This document shows, piece by piece, positions 16,380 through 24,957 of a stretch of DNA of 46,985 nt. Position 1 is the first letter of the stretch; every line of letters begins with the position of its first letter. A program made the translations under genes and the position numbers. Below the pieces are notes generated by a model that saw only the letters and a program-made list of their open reading frames with translations, was not told the origin of the DNA and ran no database searches. This stretch comes from Trueperaceae bacterium (GTDB taxonomy: Bacteria > Deinococcota > Deinococci > Deinococcales > Trueperaceae): positions 1-46,985 of the forward strand of contig JAABSI010000012.1 of NCBI GenBank assembly GCA_011390455.1. The letters are read 5' to 3'.

Positions 16380-17113
16380 TGGAGCTGGTCGTCCCCCTCG
16401 CTGCGCGCGTCGCCAAGCTGCAGGCGCTCCCCCCCGAAGCCCGCGACGCGACCGCCCGCGGCGCCGACGTCGACGTGCCGCAGGCCGTGCGCGACGCCGC
16501 CGACGCGGCGCTGGCGCGCGGCGAGACCCACTACACCGACCGCCCCGGCATCCTGCCGCTGCGCGAGCAGGTCGCGCGCGACGTCCAGGCCCGCTTCGGC
16601 GTCGAGGTCGACGCCAAGGCGGGCGTCGTCATCACGTGCGGCGGCACCGAGGCGCGCTTCGTCGCGGTCCAGCAGCTGCTGCCCACGGGCGGCACGCTCG
16701 TCGCGCTGTCGCACCCCGAGCGCGTCGCCGCCGCGTGCATCGTGCGCGACGTGACCCTGGTGGGCCCCGAGGCCGACCCGACCACAGACGGCGTGGCGCT
16801 GTACCTGAACGGCGAGACCCCACACGACGTCGCCGACGCCTGGCTCGCCCGCGCCGAAGCGCAGGGCTGGCCCGTGATGTACGAGGCCGACGCCGGCGGC
16901 CGCCACCCGGCCACCCTCGGCCTCGCCGAGCAGACGATCACCATCGGCAGCCTCGGCCTCGACCAGGGCATGGCCTCGTGGCGCCTCGGCTTCCTCGCGG
17001 CGCCCGTCGCCAAGGCCGGGCCGCTGCGCGAGTTCAAGCTGGCGCTCACCCTCTGCTCGACGAACGTGTCGCAGTGGGGCGCGCTCGGTCTCGACCAAGG
17101 AGACGCCGCATGA
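16379..17113 (+). CDS. Truncated aminotransferase-like protein lacking the PLP lysine
   Basis: 244 residues, about 150 shorter than class I/II aminotransferases. It aligns colinearly with the proteins at 4032 and 17110: THYTDRPGILPLREQVA matches HHYTHPTGMPRLREAIA, and ITIGSLGLDQGMASWRLGFLAAP matches [23 protein letters not shown]. At the Schiff-base position it has L194 (codon CTC at 16958-16960) instead of lysine; NNPTG is replaced by LNGETP, and SDEIY by EADAG. The C-terminal domain is absent. Base composition is fully coding-like with no frameshift, so it has apparently been maintained rather than just broken. It overlaps both neighbours and could be a non-catalytic partner of the next protein, or an old partial duplicate. 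Confidence 0.75.
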   Translation: MELVVPLAARVAKLQALPPEARDATARGADVDVPQAVRDAADAALARGETHYTDRPGILPLREQVARDVQARFGVEVDAKAGVVITCGGTEARFVAVQQLLPTGGTLVALSHPERVAAACIVRDVTLVGPEADPTTDGVALYLNGETPHDVADAWLARAEAQGWPVMYEADAGGRHPATLGLAEQTITIGSLGLDQGMASWRLGFLAAPVAKAGPLREFKLALTLCSTNVSQWGALGLDQGDAA

Positions 17114-18285
17114 GCCTCGACGCCATCCGCACCCTCGACGGCACCAAGCTGCGCTACGCGCTGATGGACCTGGCCAAGGAGATCCCGGACGCGATCGCGC
17201 TCGGCCGCGGCGATCCCGACCTCGACGCCCCGCAGCACGTGATCGACGCGGCCCGCGCCGCAGCCCGGATCGCCCGCCACCCGCTGTCGCCGGTGGAGGG
17301 AACGCCCGAGCTGCGGCGCGCCATCGCGCGCCGCGCGGCGACCGATCACTCGGTCTCGGTGGGTCCCGAGAACGTCCTCGTGACCACCGGCGGTCAGGAG
17401 GGGCTCTTCCTGGTCATGCAGGCGCTGCTCGATCCGGGCGACGAGATCCTGGTCCCCGACCCGCGCTACACCAGCTACGACCAGGCGATCGAGCATTGCG
17501 GCGCGGTCGCGGTCTCGGTGCCCACGCACCCGCACGAGGCTTTCGAGGTGCGGGCCGAGGCGATCGAGCCCTTGATCACCCCCAAGACCAAGGCGCTGCT
17601 GCTGGTCACCCCGAGCAACCCCACGGCCGGGATCATCACCCGCGCCGAGGCCGAGAAGATCGCGGCGCTGGCGCGCAAGCACGACTTCGTGGTCATCAGC
17701 GACGAGATCTACGGCAAGTTCGTCTGGGAGCCGTACGAGCACGTCTCCATCGGCTCGCTGCCGGGCATGCGTGATCGCACGATCACGCTGTCGGGCTTCA
17801 ACAAGGCGTGGGCGATGACCGGCTTCCGCGTCGGCTACCTGATCGCGCCGCCGGCGACCATCCGCGGCATGGCGGCGGTCAAGGCCGCCACCACCGGCCC
17901 GGTGGCGGGCGTCAGCCAGGCAGCGGCGCTGGCCGCGGCCGAAGGCTCCGACGACTGCATCGCCGAGGCGCGCGTCGTCTACGGCGAGCGCCGCGCGCTC
18001 ATGGCCGCAGGCCTCACCGAGATGGGGCTCACGTACCCCGAGCCGCGCGGCGGCTTCTTCTTCTGGGCCGACGCCGCGAGCACCGGCATGCGCGCGCTCG
18101 AGCTCTCGTACCTGCTCCTGCGCGACGCGCACGTGCTGGTCTTCCCCGGCAACGCCTTCGGCGCGCGCTGGAACGACTACCTGCGCATCACCGTGCTGCA
18201 GCCGACCCAGGACCTCCGCACCGCCATCGACCGCATGACGCCGGTGGTCCAGCGCTACGCCGCCGAGGCGGCCGGCCGATCGTGA
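17110..18285 (+). CDS. Class I/II PLP-dependent aminotransferase
   Basis: 391 residues from ATG 17110, overlapping the stop of the degenerate homologue. All fold-type I motifs are intact: GRGDPDLDAP at 32-41, TTGGQEG near 92-98, TPSNPTAG at 167-174, SDEIYGK at 197-203 and lysine K232 in SGFNKAWAMTGFRVGY. The usual tyrosine-bearing HYT segment is HPLSPVEGTPELR here, which may alter substrate binding, and NPTG is NPTAG. It is closely related to the aminotransferase at 4032. Donor and acceptor are unknown; the RidA-like protein upstream would deal with its enamine by-products. Confidence 0.93.
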   Translation: MSLDAIRTLDGTKLRYALMDLAKEIPDAIALGRGDPDLDAPQHVIDAARAAARIARHPLSPVEGTPELRRAIARRAATDHSVSVGPENVLVTTGGQEGLFLVMQALLDPGDEILVPDPRYTSYDQAIEHCGAVAVSVPTHPHEAFEVRAEAIEPLITPKTKALLLVTPSNPTAGIITRAEAEKIAALARKHDFVVISDEIYGKFVWEPYEHVSIGSLPGMRDRTITLSGFNKAWAMTGFRVGYLIAPPATIRGMAAVKAATTGPVAGVSQAAALAAAEGSDDCIAEARVVYGERRALMAAGLTEMGLTYPEPRGGFFFWADAASTGMRALELSYLLLRDAHVLVFPGNAFGARWNDYLRITVLQPTQDLRTAIDRMTPVVQRYAAEAAGRS

Positions 18286-18325
18286 ACCGAAGCCAGCGCC
18301 ACCCCCACCGCGAGAGGTGCACCGC

Positions 18326-19189
18326 ATGATCCGAACCAACGCCGACCAGCTCGTCGAGATCGCCATCGCGGGCGCGATCACGCCCCCGGCCTTCAAGCGA
18401 GGCCCCTTCATCCCCGACAACGACGGCCTCTCGGTCGTGCTGCCGGGCATGTACGGCTACGTCTACAACGTCCGCACGGGCGACCCGGCCTTCGGTTGGC
18501 AGGGCGACCACGTCGAGCCGGGCGCCTCGATCGACTCGGGCGACGCCGGCATCCACCACGCGCTGCACTACCTGGTCTGCATCGGCAACGAGGCGGTCGT
18601 GACCAGCGGCGAGGCCGCCGGCGCCGTCGGCGTCGTCACCGGCGAGCACGCGCGCAACCTGGTCGACTTCGAGCCCGACGTGGCCGCGATGCTCTGCGTC
18701 GGCGACACCATCCAGATCCGCGCCAAGGGGCGCGGCCTCAGGCTGCTCGACCACCCGGGCATCGAGCTCAAGAAGATGAGCCCCGAGCTGCTCGCCAAGA
18801 TGGGGCTCGAGGACCTCGGGAACGGCAAGCTGCGCGTCCCGGTGGCGATGGAGCTGCCGGTCCGGATCATGGCCTCGGGCGCCGAGCTCAACTCGGAGTA
18901 CGTCGATCAAGACCTGGCCTCGGTCGACCGCGCGCTGATGGCCGAGCTCGGCATCGACCAGATGCGCCTCGGCGACGTGATCGCCATCCGCCACACCGAC
19001 CACCGCTTCGGCCGCAGCTACCGCGAGGGCTTCGTGGCCATCTGCCTGTGCATCCACGGCGATTCGGTGATGACGGGCCACGGCCCCGGCATCCTGACGA
19101 TCATGACCGGGACGGAAGACAACCTCGAATGGGTCATCGACCCGCAAGCCAACATCGCCCGCTACCTCGGGATCCGGGAGACGCTCTGA
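18326..19189 (+). CDS. DUF4438 family protein (first of tandem pair)
   Basis: 287 residues from ATG 18326 with GAGAGG eight bases upstream (GTG 18317 is a poorer alternative). It begins MIRTNADQLVEIAIAGAI and has the family-like blocks LPGMYGYVYNVRTGDPAFGWQGDHVEPG, IGNEAVVTSGEA and VGDTIQIRAKGRGL, with many conserved G, D and H. I recognise this as the uncharacterised DUF4438 family (a structural-genomics target from Thermotoga). No catalytic motif is recognisable, and there is no signal peptide or membrane segment. It stands immediately before a paralogue that begins MLRTNADKLVHV, and the two overlap by one base. The conserved DHVEPG and GNEAV blocks suggest a ligand or metal site; that is inference. 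Confidence 0.75.
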   Translation: MIRTNADQLVEIAIAGAITPPAFKRGPFIPDNDGLSVVLPGMYGYVYNVRTGDPAFGWQGDHVEPGASIDSGDAGIHHALHYLVCIGNEAVVTSGEAAGAVGVVTGEHARNLVDFEPDVAAMLCVGDTIQIRAKGRGLRLLDHPGIELKKMSPELLAKMGLEDLGNGKLRVPVAMELPVRIMASGAELNSEYVDQDLASVDRALMAELGIDQMRLGDVIAIRHTDHRFGRSYREGFVAICLCIHGDSVMTGHGPGILTIMTGTEDNLEWVIDPQANIARYLGIRETL

Positions 19190-20067
19190 TGCTTCGCACC
19201 AACGCCGACAAGCTCGTGCACGTGTCCGTGATGGGGCAGATCGCCAGCCCCTCGCTCCCCGGCCTGCCCGCCGAGCCCTACCGCCTCGACGCGGACGGGG
19301 TCCCCTTCCTGCTCCCCTCGTACGGCGGCATCGTCTACAACGTGTCGGTGGGCGACAGCGCCTACGGTTGGCTCGCCGACTGCGTCCACCCCGGCATCAG
19401 CATCCACCTCAAGGACGACGGCGCCAACCAGGGCCTGAACGTGCTCTCGTGCGTCGGCAACGAGGCCGTCGTCATGTCCGGCGCCGCCAAGGGCACCAAG
19501 GGCGTGGTGACGGGCAAGTCCGGTCGCTTCTCCGAGCACGTGATCGTGCACGTCCCCAAGGCCGCCCGCTCGAAGATGGCGATCGGCGACAAGGTGCTCG
19601 TGCGCGCCGCCGGCGTCGGCCTCAAGCTCCCCGACCACCCCAACGTCAAGGTCAAGGGGGCCGCCCCGAACCTGCTCGAGCAGATCGTGGACGGCGCCAC
19701 GGACGACGGCAAGCTGCGCGTCAAGGTGGTCGCCACCGCACCCGCGCACCTGCTCGGCGCCGGTGCGGGGCTCACCTCCGAGGGGGGCTCGCTCCACATC
19801 CAGACCGTCGACCGCAAGGCCCTCGCCGAAGCCGGTCTCGACAACCTGCGCCTCGGCGACGTGGTCGCCCTGCAGGACTACGACAGCCGCTACTCGCACG
19901 GCTACTTCGGCGGCGCGGTGGGCATCGGCGTGATCGGTCAAGGCGACAGCCCGCGCCCGGGCTACGGCCCCGGCGTCACGCTGCTGATGACCGCGCACGA
20001 CGGCAGCATCCAGCCGGTCCCCACCCCGGGCACCAACCTGGTCGACCTGCTCGGCCTCGAGCCTTGA
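19189..20067 (+). CDS. DUF4438 family protein (second of tandem pair)
   Basis: 292 residues from ATG 19189 (TGATG overlap with the first copy). The blocks match the first copy in order: LPSYGGIVYNVSVGDSAYGW, DCVHPGISI, VGNEAVVMSGAAKG, IGDKVLVRAAGVGLKLPDHP, and near the end LRLGDVVALQDYDSRYSHGY followed by GPGVTLLMTAHDG. The copies have diverged a good deal (roughly one residue in three to two in five identical by eye), so they are probably subunits of a hetero-oligomer or enzymes for two steps, not a recent duplication. Function unknown. The stop overlaps a TTG start of the next gene. Confidence 0.75.
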   Translation: MLRTNADKLVHVSVMGQIASPSLPGLPAEPYRLDADGVPFLLPSYGGIVYNVSVGDSAYGWLADCVHPGISIHLKDDGANQGLNVLSCVGNEAVVMSGAAKGTKGVVTGKSGRFSEHVIVHVPKAARSKMAIGDKVLVRAAGVGLKLPDHPNVKVKGAAPNLLEQIVDGATDDGKLRVKVVATAPAHLLGAGAGLTSEGGSLHIQTVDRKALAEAGLDNLRLGDVVALQDYDSRYSHGYFGGAVGIGVIGQGDSPRPGYGPGVTLLMTAHDGSIQPVPTPGTNLVDLLGLEP

Positions 20068-21170
20068 GCGCGGTCGCCCCCCTCCCGACGCAAGGGCTCG
20101 GCGCGGACGGCGAGGTCGTCCGCGTCGAGGCCGGCGCGCTCGAGGCCTTCGCCGTCGCCTGCTTCGAGGCGATGGGCGTCGCCGCCGACGACGCGCGCGT
20201 CTGCGCCGACGCGCTCATGCAATCCGAGCTGCGCTACCACCCCGGCCAGGGGCAGGGGGTGCGCCGGCTCGTCTCGTACGACGAGCGCATCCGCCTGGGC
20301 CGCCTGGACGTCCACGCGCCCTTCGAGGTGCTCAAGGAGAGCCCGGCGCTCGCGCTGGTCGACGCCCACAACGGCCTCGGCAGCGTCATCGGGCGCAAGG
20401 CGATGCTCCTCGCCTGCGACAAGGCCGCGGTCTGCGGCGTCGGCACCGTGGTCGTGCGCGGCAGCACCCACTACGGATCCTCGTCGGTGCACGCACGCGC
20501 GGCGCTCGAGCGCGGTTACGTGGGCCTCGCGCTCACGAACGCCGGCCCCGAGATGGCCGCCTGGGGCGGGCGCACGCCCGTCGTGGGCACCAACCCCTGG
20601 GGCATCGCGGCGCCCACGGGCGCGGAGTTCCCGGTGGTGCTCGACATCGCCCTCACCACCGCGGGCAAAGGGATGATGCGCTTCCTCGCCGATCGCGGCG
20701 CCCCCATGCCCACCGACTGGGCGCTCACGCCCGAAGGCGACGAGACCGACGACCCCGCCGCCGCCATGGCGGGCGCGCTCTTGGGCATCGGCCAGTACAA
20801 GGGCTTCGGCCTCTCCTTCATGACCGACGTGATCACGGGGGTGATCGCCGGCGGCGGCTTCGGGCGTGCGCCGTACTCGGACCCGGCCAAGCTCGACGTG
20901 TCCCATACGTTCCTGGCGCTCGACCCGGCCTGGTTCGGGCCCCTCGAGGACTTCCACGCGCGCATGCAGGCCTTCGTCGCCGAGGTCAAGGCGAGCGAGT
21001 TGCGCCCCGGCTTCACCGAGGTGCTCGTCCCCGGCGAGCTCGAGCACCGCCGCGAGACCGAGAAGCGCGCCCATGGCGTGCCGCTGCCGTCGTCCGAGGT
21101 CGCCGCGCTGCGCGACCTGGCCGCGCGCCTGGGCGTCGACGCCGACGCCCTCGAAGGGATCCCCGCATGA
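20064..21170 (+). CDS. Malate/L-lactate/ureidoglycolate dehydrogenase family (Ldh_2) oxidoreductase
   Basis: 368 residues. No ATG or GTG lies near the N-terminus in this frame; TTG 20064 overlaps the upstream TGA (TTGA) and is taken as the start. Family markers: the helix with QSELRYHPGQG near residue 55, the substrate histidine in GSTHYGSSSVHAR, VGTNPWGIAAP, and near 230-255 GIGQYKGFGLSFMTDV. Members are NAD(P)-dependent and include malate, sulfolactate, ureidoglycolate, 2,3-diketogulonate and delta-1-piperideine-2-carboxylate enzymes. In an operon with aminotransferases and peptidases, a 2-hydroxy-acid or cyclic imino-acid reaction is likely. It overlaps the M14 gene by 4 bases. Confidence 0.9.
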   Translation: MSAVAPLPTQGLGADGEVVRVEAGALEAFAVACFEAMGVAADDARVCADALMQSELRYHPGQGQGVRRLVSYDERIRLGRLDVHAPFEVLKESPALALVDAHNGLGSVIGRKAMLLACDKAAVCGVGTVVVRGSTHYGSSSVHARAALERGYVGLALTNAGPEMAAWGGRTPVVGTNPWGIAAPTGAEFPVVLDIALTTAGKGMMRFLADRGAPMPTDWALTPEGDETDDPAAAMAGALLGIGQYKGFGLSFMTDVITGVIAGGGFGRAPYSDPAKLDVSHTFLALDPAWFGPLEDFHARMQAFVAEVKASELRPGFTEVLVPGELEHRRETEKRAHGVPLPSSEVAALRDLAARLGVDADALEGIPA

Positions 21171-22846
21171 CCGTCGCCACCCGCTTCGACCAGTACTACG
21201 ACTACGACGGCCTGACCGAGCAGTTGCACGCGCTCGCCGCCGCCTACCCGAAGCTCGCCACGCTGCGCTCCCTCGGGACCAGCTTCCAGGGCCGCGACGT
21301 CTGGCTCATGGAGATCACCAACCCCGACACCGGCCCTGGCGCCAGCAAGCCCGGCTACTACCTCGACGCCCAGATCCACGCCGAGGAGCACACCACGTCG
21401 GCGGTGGCGCTCTACGCCATCCACAAGCTGCTGACCGACTACGGCACCGACGAGGAGGTCACGCGCCTCGTCGACCAGCAGGTCTTCTACGTGCTGCCGC
21501 GGATCAACCCCGACGGCGCCGAGCTGGCGCTCCAGCCGCCCTACTACCACTGGTGCGGCAACGGCCGCTTCCTGCCCGGCCAGGACCGCCACGCCGGCCT
21601 CAAGACCCAGGACGTCGACGGCGACGGCTACATCGTCACCATGCGGGTGCGCGACCCGCTGGGCGAGTGGAAGAAGAGCACGGTCGACGAGCGCATCATG
21701 GTCCAGCGCGCGCCCGGCGAGGAGGGCGGCGCGTACTACCGCCTCTACCCCGAGGGCCTGATCGAGGACTACGACGGCGTCCACGTCGCGATCGAGAAGC
21801 CCTTCGACGGCAACATGAACCGCAACTTCCCGGCCGGCTGGGACGCCGAGGAGTACGGCGCCGGCGAGCACCCGCTCTCGGAGCCCGAGGCCGCGGCCGT
21901 CGCGCGCTTCATCCTCGACCACCCGAACATCGCCGGCATGAACAGCTACCACACGCACGGCGGCATCATCCTGCGCCCCTCGATGACGCAGTCCGACGCC
22001 ACCATGTCGCCCAAGGACCTGGCGCTCTACACCGCGCTCGGCCAGGTGGGCACCGAGCTGACGGGGTACCCGACGATCTCGATCTACGAGGAGTTCACCC
22101 CCGACAAGAGCAAGCCGCGCCGCGGCGGCTTGATGGACTGGACCTACGAGAAGATGGGCATCCCCAGCTTCGCCACCGAGGTGTGGGACCTCGAGACCGC
22201 GGCCGGCGTCGAGAAGACCGCGTACTACAACCTCCACCCGCGTACCGAGGAGGCTCAGGTGAAGGTCTTCCGGTGGGTGCTCGAGCACCTGGGCGAGCAC
22301 GGCGTCCGCCCCTGGAAGGCCTTCCAGCACCCGCAGCTCGGCGAGGTCGAGGTGGGGGGCATGGCCTACATCTGGACGTACCGCAACCCGCCGCCCGCCA
22401 TGCTCGAGAAGGTCTGCCGCGACAACGTCGCCTTCAACCTCAAGCACGCCGCGGCCGCGCCGCGGGTGCGGGTCGACGACGTGGCCGTCGAGGCGCTCGG
22501 CGGCGACCTCTACAAGGTCCGCGCGGTGGTGGCCAACCACGGCTACCTGCCGACCAACCTGAGCGACGTCGCGATCCAGCGCCAGGTGGCCAAACCCGTC
22601 GCCGTGGAGCTGCAGCTCGAGGGGGCGGAGCTGGTCATGAACCCGCGCCGCGCCGACCTCGGGCACTTGGCCGGCCGCAACGAGCGCCAGTTCCCCTGGT
22701 CGCCGTGGGGGCCGACCTGGTCGCCGACCACCAAGGCGATCGAGTGGCTGGTGCGAGCGCCCGACGCTGCGGCCGCGCGGGTCACCGTGGTGGCCAGCAG
22801 CGAACGGGCCGGTCGGCACGCGCACGAGGTCGCGCTGGCGGGCTGA
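21167..22846 (+). CDS. M14 family zinc carboxypeptidase with C-terminal beta domain
   Basis: 559 residues from ATG 21167. The peptidase domain (about 1-400) holds the M14 zinc ligands H71 and E74 in IHAEEHTT and a third histidine in NSYHTHGG, arginine/asparagine substrate residues in NMNRNFP, and the catalytic glutamate in FATEVW. The C-terminal 130 residues (from VEALGGDLYKVRAVVAN) look like a beta-sandwich. No signal peptide is present, so it is cytosolic, unusual for digestive carboxypeptidases but fitting cleavage of an imported peptide or amide conjugate. It is the last gene of the plus-strand operon; a strong hairpin follows 23 bases later. Confidence 0.9.
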   Translation: MTVATRFDQYYDYDGLTEQLHALAAAYPKLATLRSLGTSFQGRDVWLMEITNPDTGPGASKPGYYLDAQIHAEEHTTSAVALYAIHKLLTDYGTDEEVTRLVDQQVFYVLPRINPDGAELALQPPYYHWCGNGRFLPGQDRHAGLKTQDVDGDGYIVTMRVRDPLGEWKKSTVDERIMVQRAPGEEGGAYYRLYPEGLIEDYDGVHVAIEKPFDGNMNRNFPAGWDAEEYGAGEHPLSEPEAAAVARFILDHPNIAGMNSYHTHGGIILRPSMTQSDATMSPKDLALYTALGQVGTELTGYPTISIYEEFTPDKSKPRRGGLMDWTYEKMGIPSFATEVWDLETAAGVEKTAYYNLHPRTEEAQVKVFRWVLEHLGEHGVRPWKAFQHPQLGEVEVGGMAYIWTYRNPPPAMLEKVCRDNVAFNLKHAAAAPRVRVDDVAVEALGGDLYKVRAVVANHGYLPTNLSDVAIQRQVAKPVAVELQLEGAELVMNPRRADLGHLAGRNERQFPWSPWGPTWSPTTKAIEWLVRAPDAAAARVTVVASSERAGRHAHEVALAG

Positions 22847-22868
22847 CCCCGGCCACGCGCGGAACGGA

Positions 22869-22896
22869 ACCGGCCCGGGGGAACCCCCGGGCCGGT
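22869..22896. terminator. Strong hairpin between convergent operons
   Basis: Perfectly complementary 13-base arms ACCGGCCCGGGGG and CCCCCGGGCCGGT around AA, so the practical loop is GAAC or larger. It lies between the plus operon ending at 22846 and the minus gene ending at 22935, and can terminate both. There is no U run; in such GC-rich genomes hairpins without tails are common. Confidence 0.75.
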
Positions 22897-22934
22897 CGCC
22901 GTCTGGGCGGCGCGGCGGATGGCCGCCGCTCGCG

Positions 22935-24020
22935 TCAGCCGCCGAGCGACGTCGGCGCGGGCCGCTCCTCGGCCGCGCTGCGGTCCTCCGCCTCGGCCAA
23001 CGCCCCGACGAAGCGCCCCTGCTCGATCACCCGCTCCCCGTCCAGCTCGACGTTCGCCCCCAGCATGACCAGGCCGACGTGCGCCCGGCTGCGGATGCGC
23101 CCGCGGAAGAACTGGTCGTCGTTGCTGCCCAGCTCCACCTGCACGGCCCCGAGGTACGCCTCGGCGTCGGCGTTGCCGGCGCCCGCCTCGGGGAACTGCA
23201 CCAGCCCCGCGGTCCAGCGCGCCCGAGGGTCGGTGCCCCAGGCCACGTGGCCGGCGAGGAAGGCCTCGGGCTCACCGTGCTCCGCGAGGTGGCGCTCGAG
23301 CAGGACCGCATCGAGGCCCCCCTCGATGGCCACCGCCCGTCCCTGCTCGAAGCGGAGGACGACGTCGTCGTCGACGTAGCGTCCCAGGTGGAACACCTGG
23401 TCGCCGCGGTGCAGCACGAGCGTCCCCTCGAGGCTCCCCTCGTGCTGGGCGACCTCGACCATCCCCCCGCCCCAGAAGTCGAACTGGCCCGGTCCGTCGG
23501 CCACCCCGCCGTGCGCGAGCACCGGCCGGCCCGCGACGTCCATGCGCACGTCGCTGCCCCACGCCGACGTGATCCGGAGGGTGCGCGCGCGGGCCAGCCG
23601 CGCCGCGCCTCGGCGGGTGCGGGCGACGACGTCCGGGTCGTACGTCAGGCGCCGCGCCACGTGCAGCGGCTGCACCGCCATCAGCGCGCGGCCGCCCGCG
23701 TCCAGGGCGGCGCGCACGTGCGGGTCGTAGTGCACGCCGTGCGGCGTGAGCGCGACGATCAGGTCGGCGCCCGAGAGCGCGCCGCGCAGCGCCTCGCCCG
23801 GGAACGGCCCCGCGAAGGGGACCGTGACCACGTACGCGCGCGCGCCCAGCTCGAGCGCGGCCCCGAGGCACGCGGCGGAGGCGATCGGGTCGTATGCGGT
23901 GTCGGTGAGGATCAGGCAGGTCTCGTCCGCCCGCAGGCGGCACCCCTCCAGCTGGTGCCGGAAGAGCGCCACCAGCTCGGTGGCGGCGTGGGGGGTCGAC
24001 GTGGTGCGGCCGTACGGCAT
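22935..24020 (-). CDS. NicX/M29-aminopeptidase-like protein (2,5-dihydroxypyridine dioxygenase-like)
   Basis: 361 residues from ATG 24020 with AGGAGGT four bases upstream. Layout is that of the M29 aminopeptidase T / NicX group: an N-terminal alpha/beta domain (ETCLILTDTAYDP, IVALTPHGVHYDP), a beta-rich middle (GSLEGTLVLHRGDQVFHLG, VVLRFEQGRAVAIEGG) and a C-terminal ligand region with HVAWGTDP and SRAHVGLVML. NicX uses this fold with iron to open 2,5-dihydroxypyridine, and M29 peptidases use two metals. The histidines in HVAWG and RAHVG could be ligands, but I cannot tell dioxygenase from peptidase by eye. It is the last gene of the minus operon, 22 bases after the RpiR gene. Confidence 0.65.
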   Translation of the reverse strand: MPYGRTTSTPHAATELVALFRHQLEGCRLRADETCLILTDTAYDPIASAACLGAALELGARAYVVTVPFAGPFPGEALRGALSGADLIVALTPHGVHYDPHVRAALDAGGRALMAVQPLHVARRLTYDPDVVARTRRGAARLARARTLRITSAWGSDVRMDVAGRPVLAHGGVADGPGQFDFWGGGMVEVAQHEGSLEGTLVLHRGDQVFHLGRYVDDDVVLRFEQGRAVAIEGGLDAVLLERHLAEHGEPEAFLAGHVAWGTDPRARWTAGLVQFPEAGAGNADAEAYLGAVQVELGSNDDQFFRGRIRSRAHVGLVMLGANVELDGERVIEQGRFVGALAEAEDRSAAEERPAPTSLGG

Positions 24021-24042
24021 GCGAACCTCCTGGACGCGGCGC

Positions 24043-24957
24043 TCACGCGAGGAACTCGCCCTCGGGCAGCACCGCCTCGAGCGCCTCGAGCGACCGCAGC
24101 GTGCGCTCCGGCGCGCGCAGCGTCCACGCGACCACGAGGGCGTTGAGCAGGCTCACCACCGGCGCGTACGAGTGTTGGAACGACGCCGACGCCACGTGGG
24201 CGTGCAACGACAGGTCGGCCTCGACCACCGCCGGGGCCGTGAGCGCGTCGGTGATCGCCACCGTCGTCGCGCCGCGGCCACGCGCGAGGCGCAGCGCCTC
24301 GATCGTACGGCGCGTGTAGCGGGCGAAGCTGAAGGCCACCAGGACGTCCTCCGGCCCCACCGTGCGCAAGCGGTCGAAGAGCGTGACGTCCCCGCTCGTG
24401 CGCACCCGCACGTCGGCGCCCGCCTTGTCGAGCAGCAGCCCCAAGAGGCCGGCAAGGTGGGCGGACCCCCGCAGGCCGACCACGAAGATCGTGCGCGCCT
24501 CCAGGAGCGCGGTGACGACCTCCTCGAGCGGCGACGACGACGCGTCCTCGAGGGTGGCCTCCAGGTTCGCCCGGTCCTGCGCCGCGACCGCCGCCCAGAC
24601 CTCGGCGGCCGGGGTCGCCGCGGTGAGCGCCGCCGGTCGCCGCCGCATCCGATCGGGGAGGCTCGCGCGGGCGCGCAGCCGCCCTTGCAGCTCCTGGACC
24701 AAGCCGGGGTACCCGGCGTACCCGAGCGCCGCGGCGAAGCGCACGACGAGCGACTCGCTCACGCCCACCGCCGCCGCCACCTCCGCCGCCGTCTGGAAGG
24801 CGGCGTCCTCGGGGCGCGCGAGCAGGTGGTCGGCCACGCGCGCCTGACCGGGGCTCAGGTCGGCCCGGCGGGCGCGCAGCCGCGCGAGCAGGTCCTCGCC
24901 GGGGGTGGGCGCACCCCCGGCGTCGGCTCCGGCGGTTGGCCCGCGCCTACGCGCCAC
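24043..24957 (-). CDS. RpiR family transcriptional regulator (HTH + SIS)
   Basis: 304 residues from GTG 24957, inside the last 11 bases of the amidohydrolase gene; the ribosome site is weak, so the exact start is uncertain. Residues about 30-105 hold the N-terminal HTH (LSPGQARVADHLLARP, then AAEVAAAVGVSESLVVRFAAALGYAGYPGL, the classic S-x-x-x-V-x-R-F-x-x-x-L-G-Y pattern). Residues about 135-260 form a SIS domain (IFVVGLRGSAHLAGLL, DVLVAFSFARYTRRTIEAL, TVAITDAL) that usually binds phosphosugars but also other ligands. It probably controls its own operon and the divergent cysteine hydrolase through the dyads near 28752-28798; that target is inferred from position only. Confidence 0.92.
   Translation of the reverse strand: MARRRGPTAGADAGGAPTPGEDLLARLRARRADLSPGQARVADHLLARPEDAAFQTAAEVAAAVGVSESLVVRFAAALGYAGYPGLVQELQGRLRARASLPDRMRRRPAALTAATPAAEVWAAVAAQDRANLEATLEDASSSPLEEVVTALLEARTIFVVGLRGSAHLAGLLGLLLDKAGADVRVRTSGDVTLFDRLRTVGPEDVLVAFSFARYTRRTIEALRLARGRGATTVAITDALTAPAVVEADLSLHAHVASASFQHSYAPVVSLLNALVVAWTLRAPERTLRSLEALEAVLPEGEFLA

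Noticed and set aside
16379..18285. The two aminotransferase-like genes as one frameshifted gene
   Set aside because: The second frame encodes a complete enzyme from its own start, and the first repeats the same N-terminal region, so it is a separate, truncated homologue.
20516..22825. 769-codon open frame on the minus strand opposite the Ldh_2 and M14 genes
   Set aside because: It is composed of repetitive V/R/G/H-rich sequence, the antisense shadow of two well-supported genes in GC-rich DNA. The same holds for 10842-12842, 8443-10899, 95-1603 and similar long frames.
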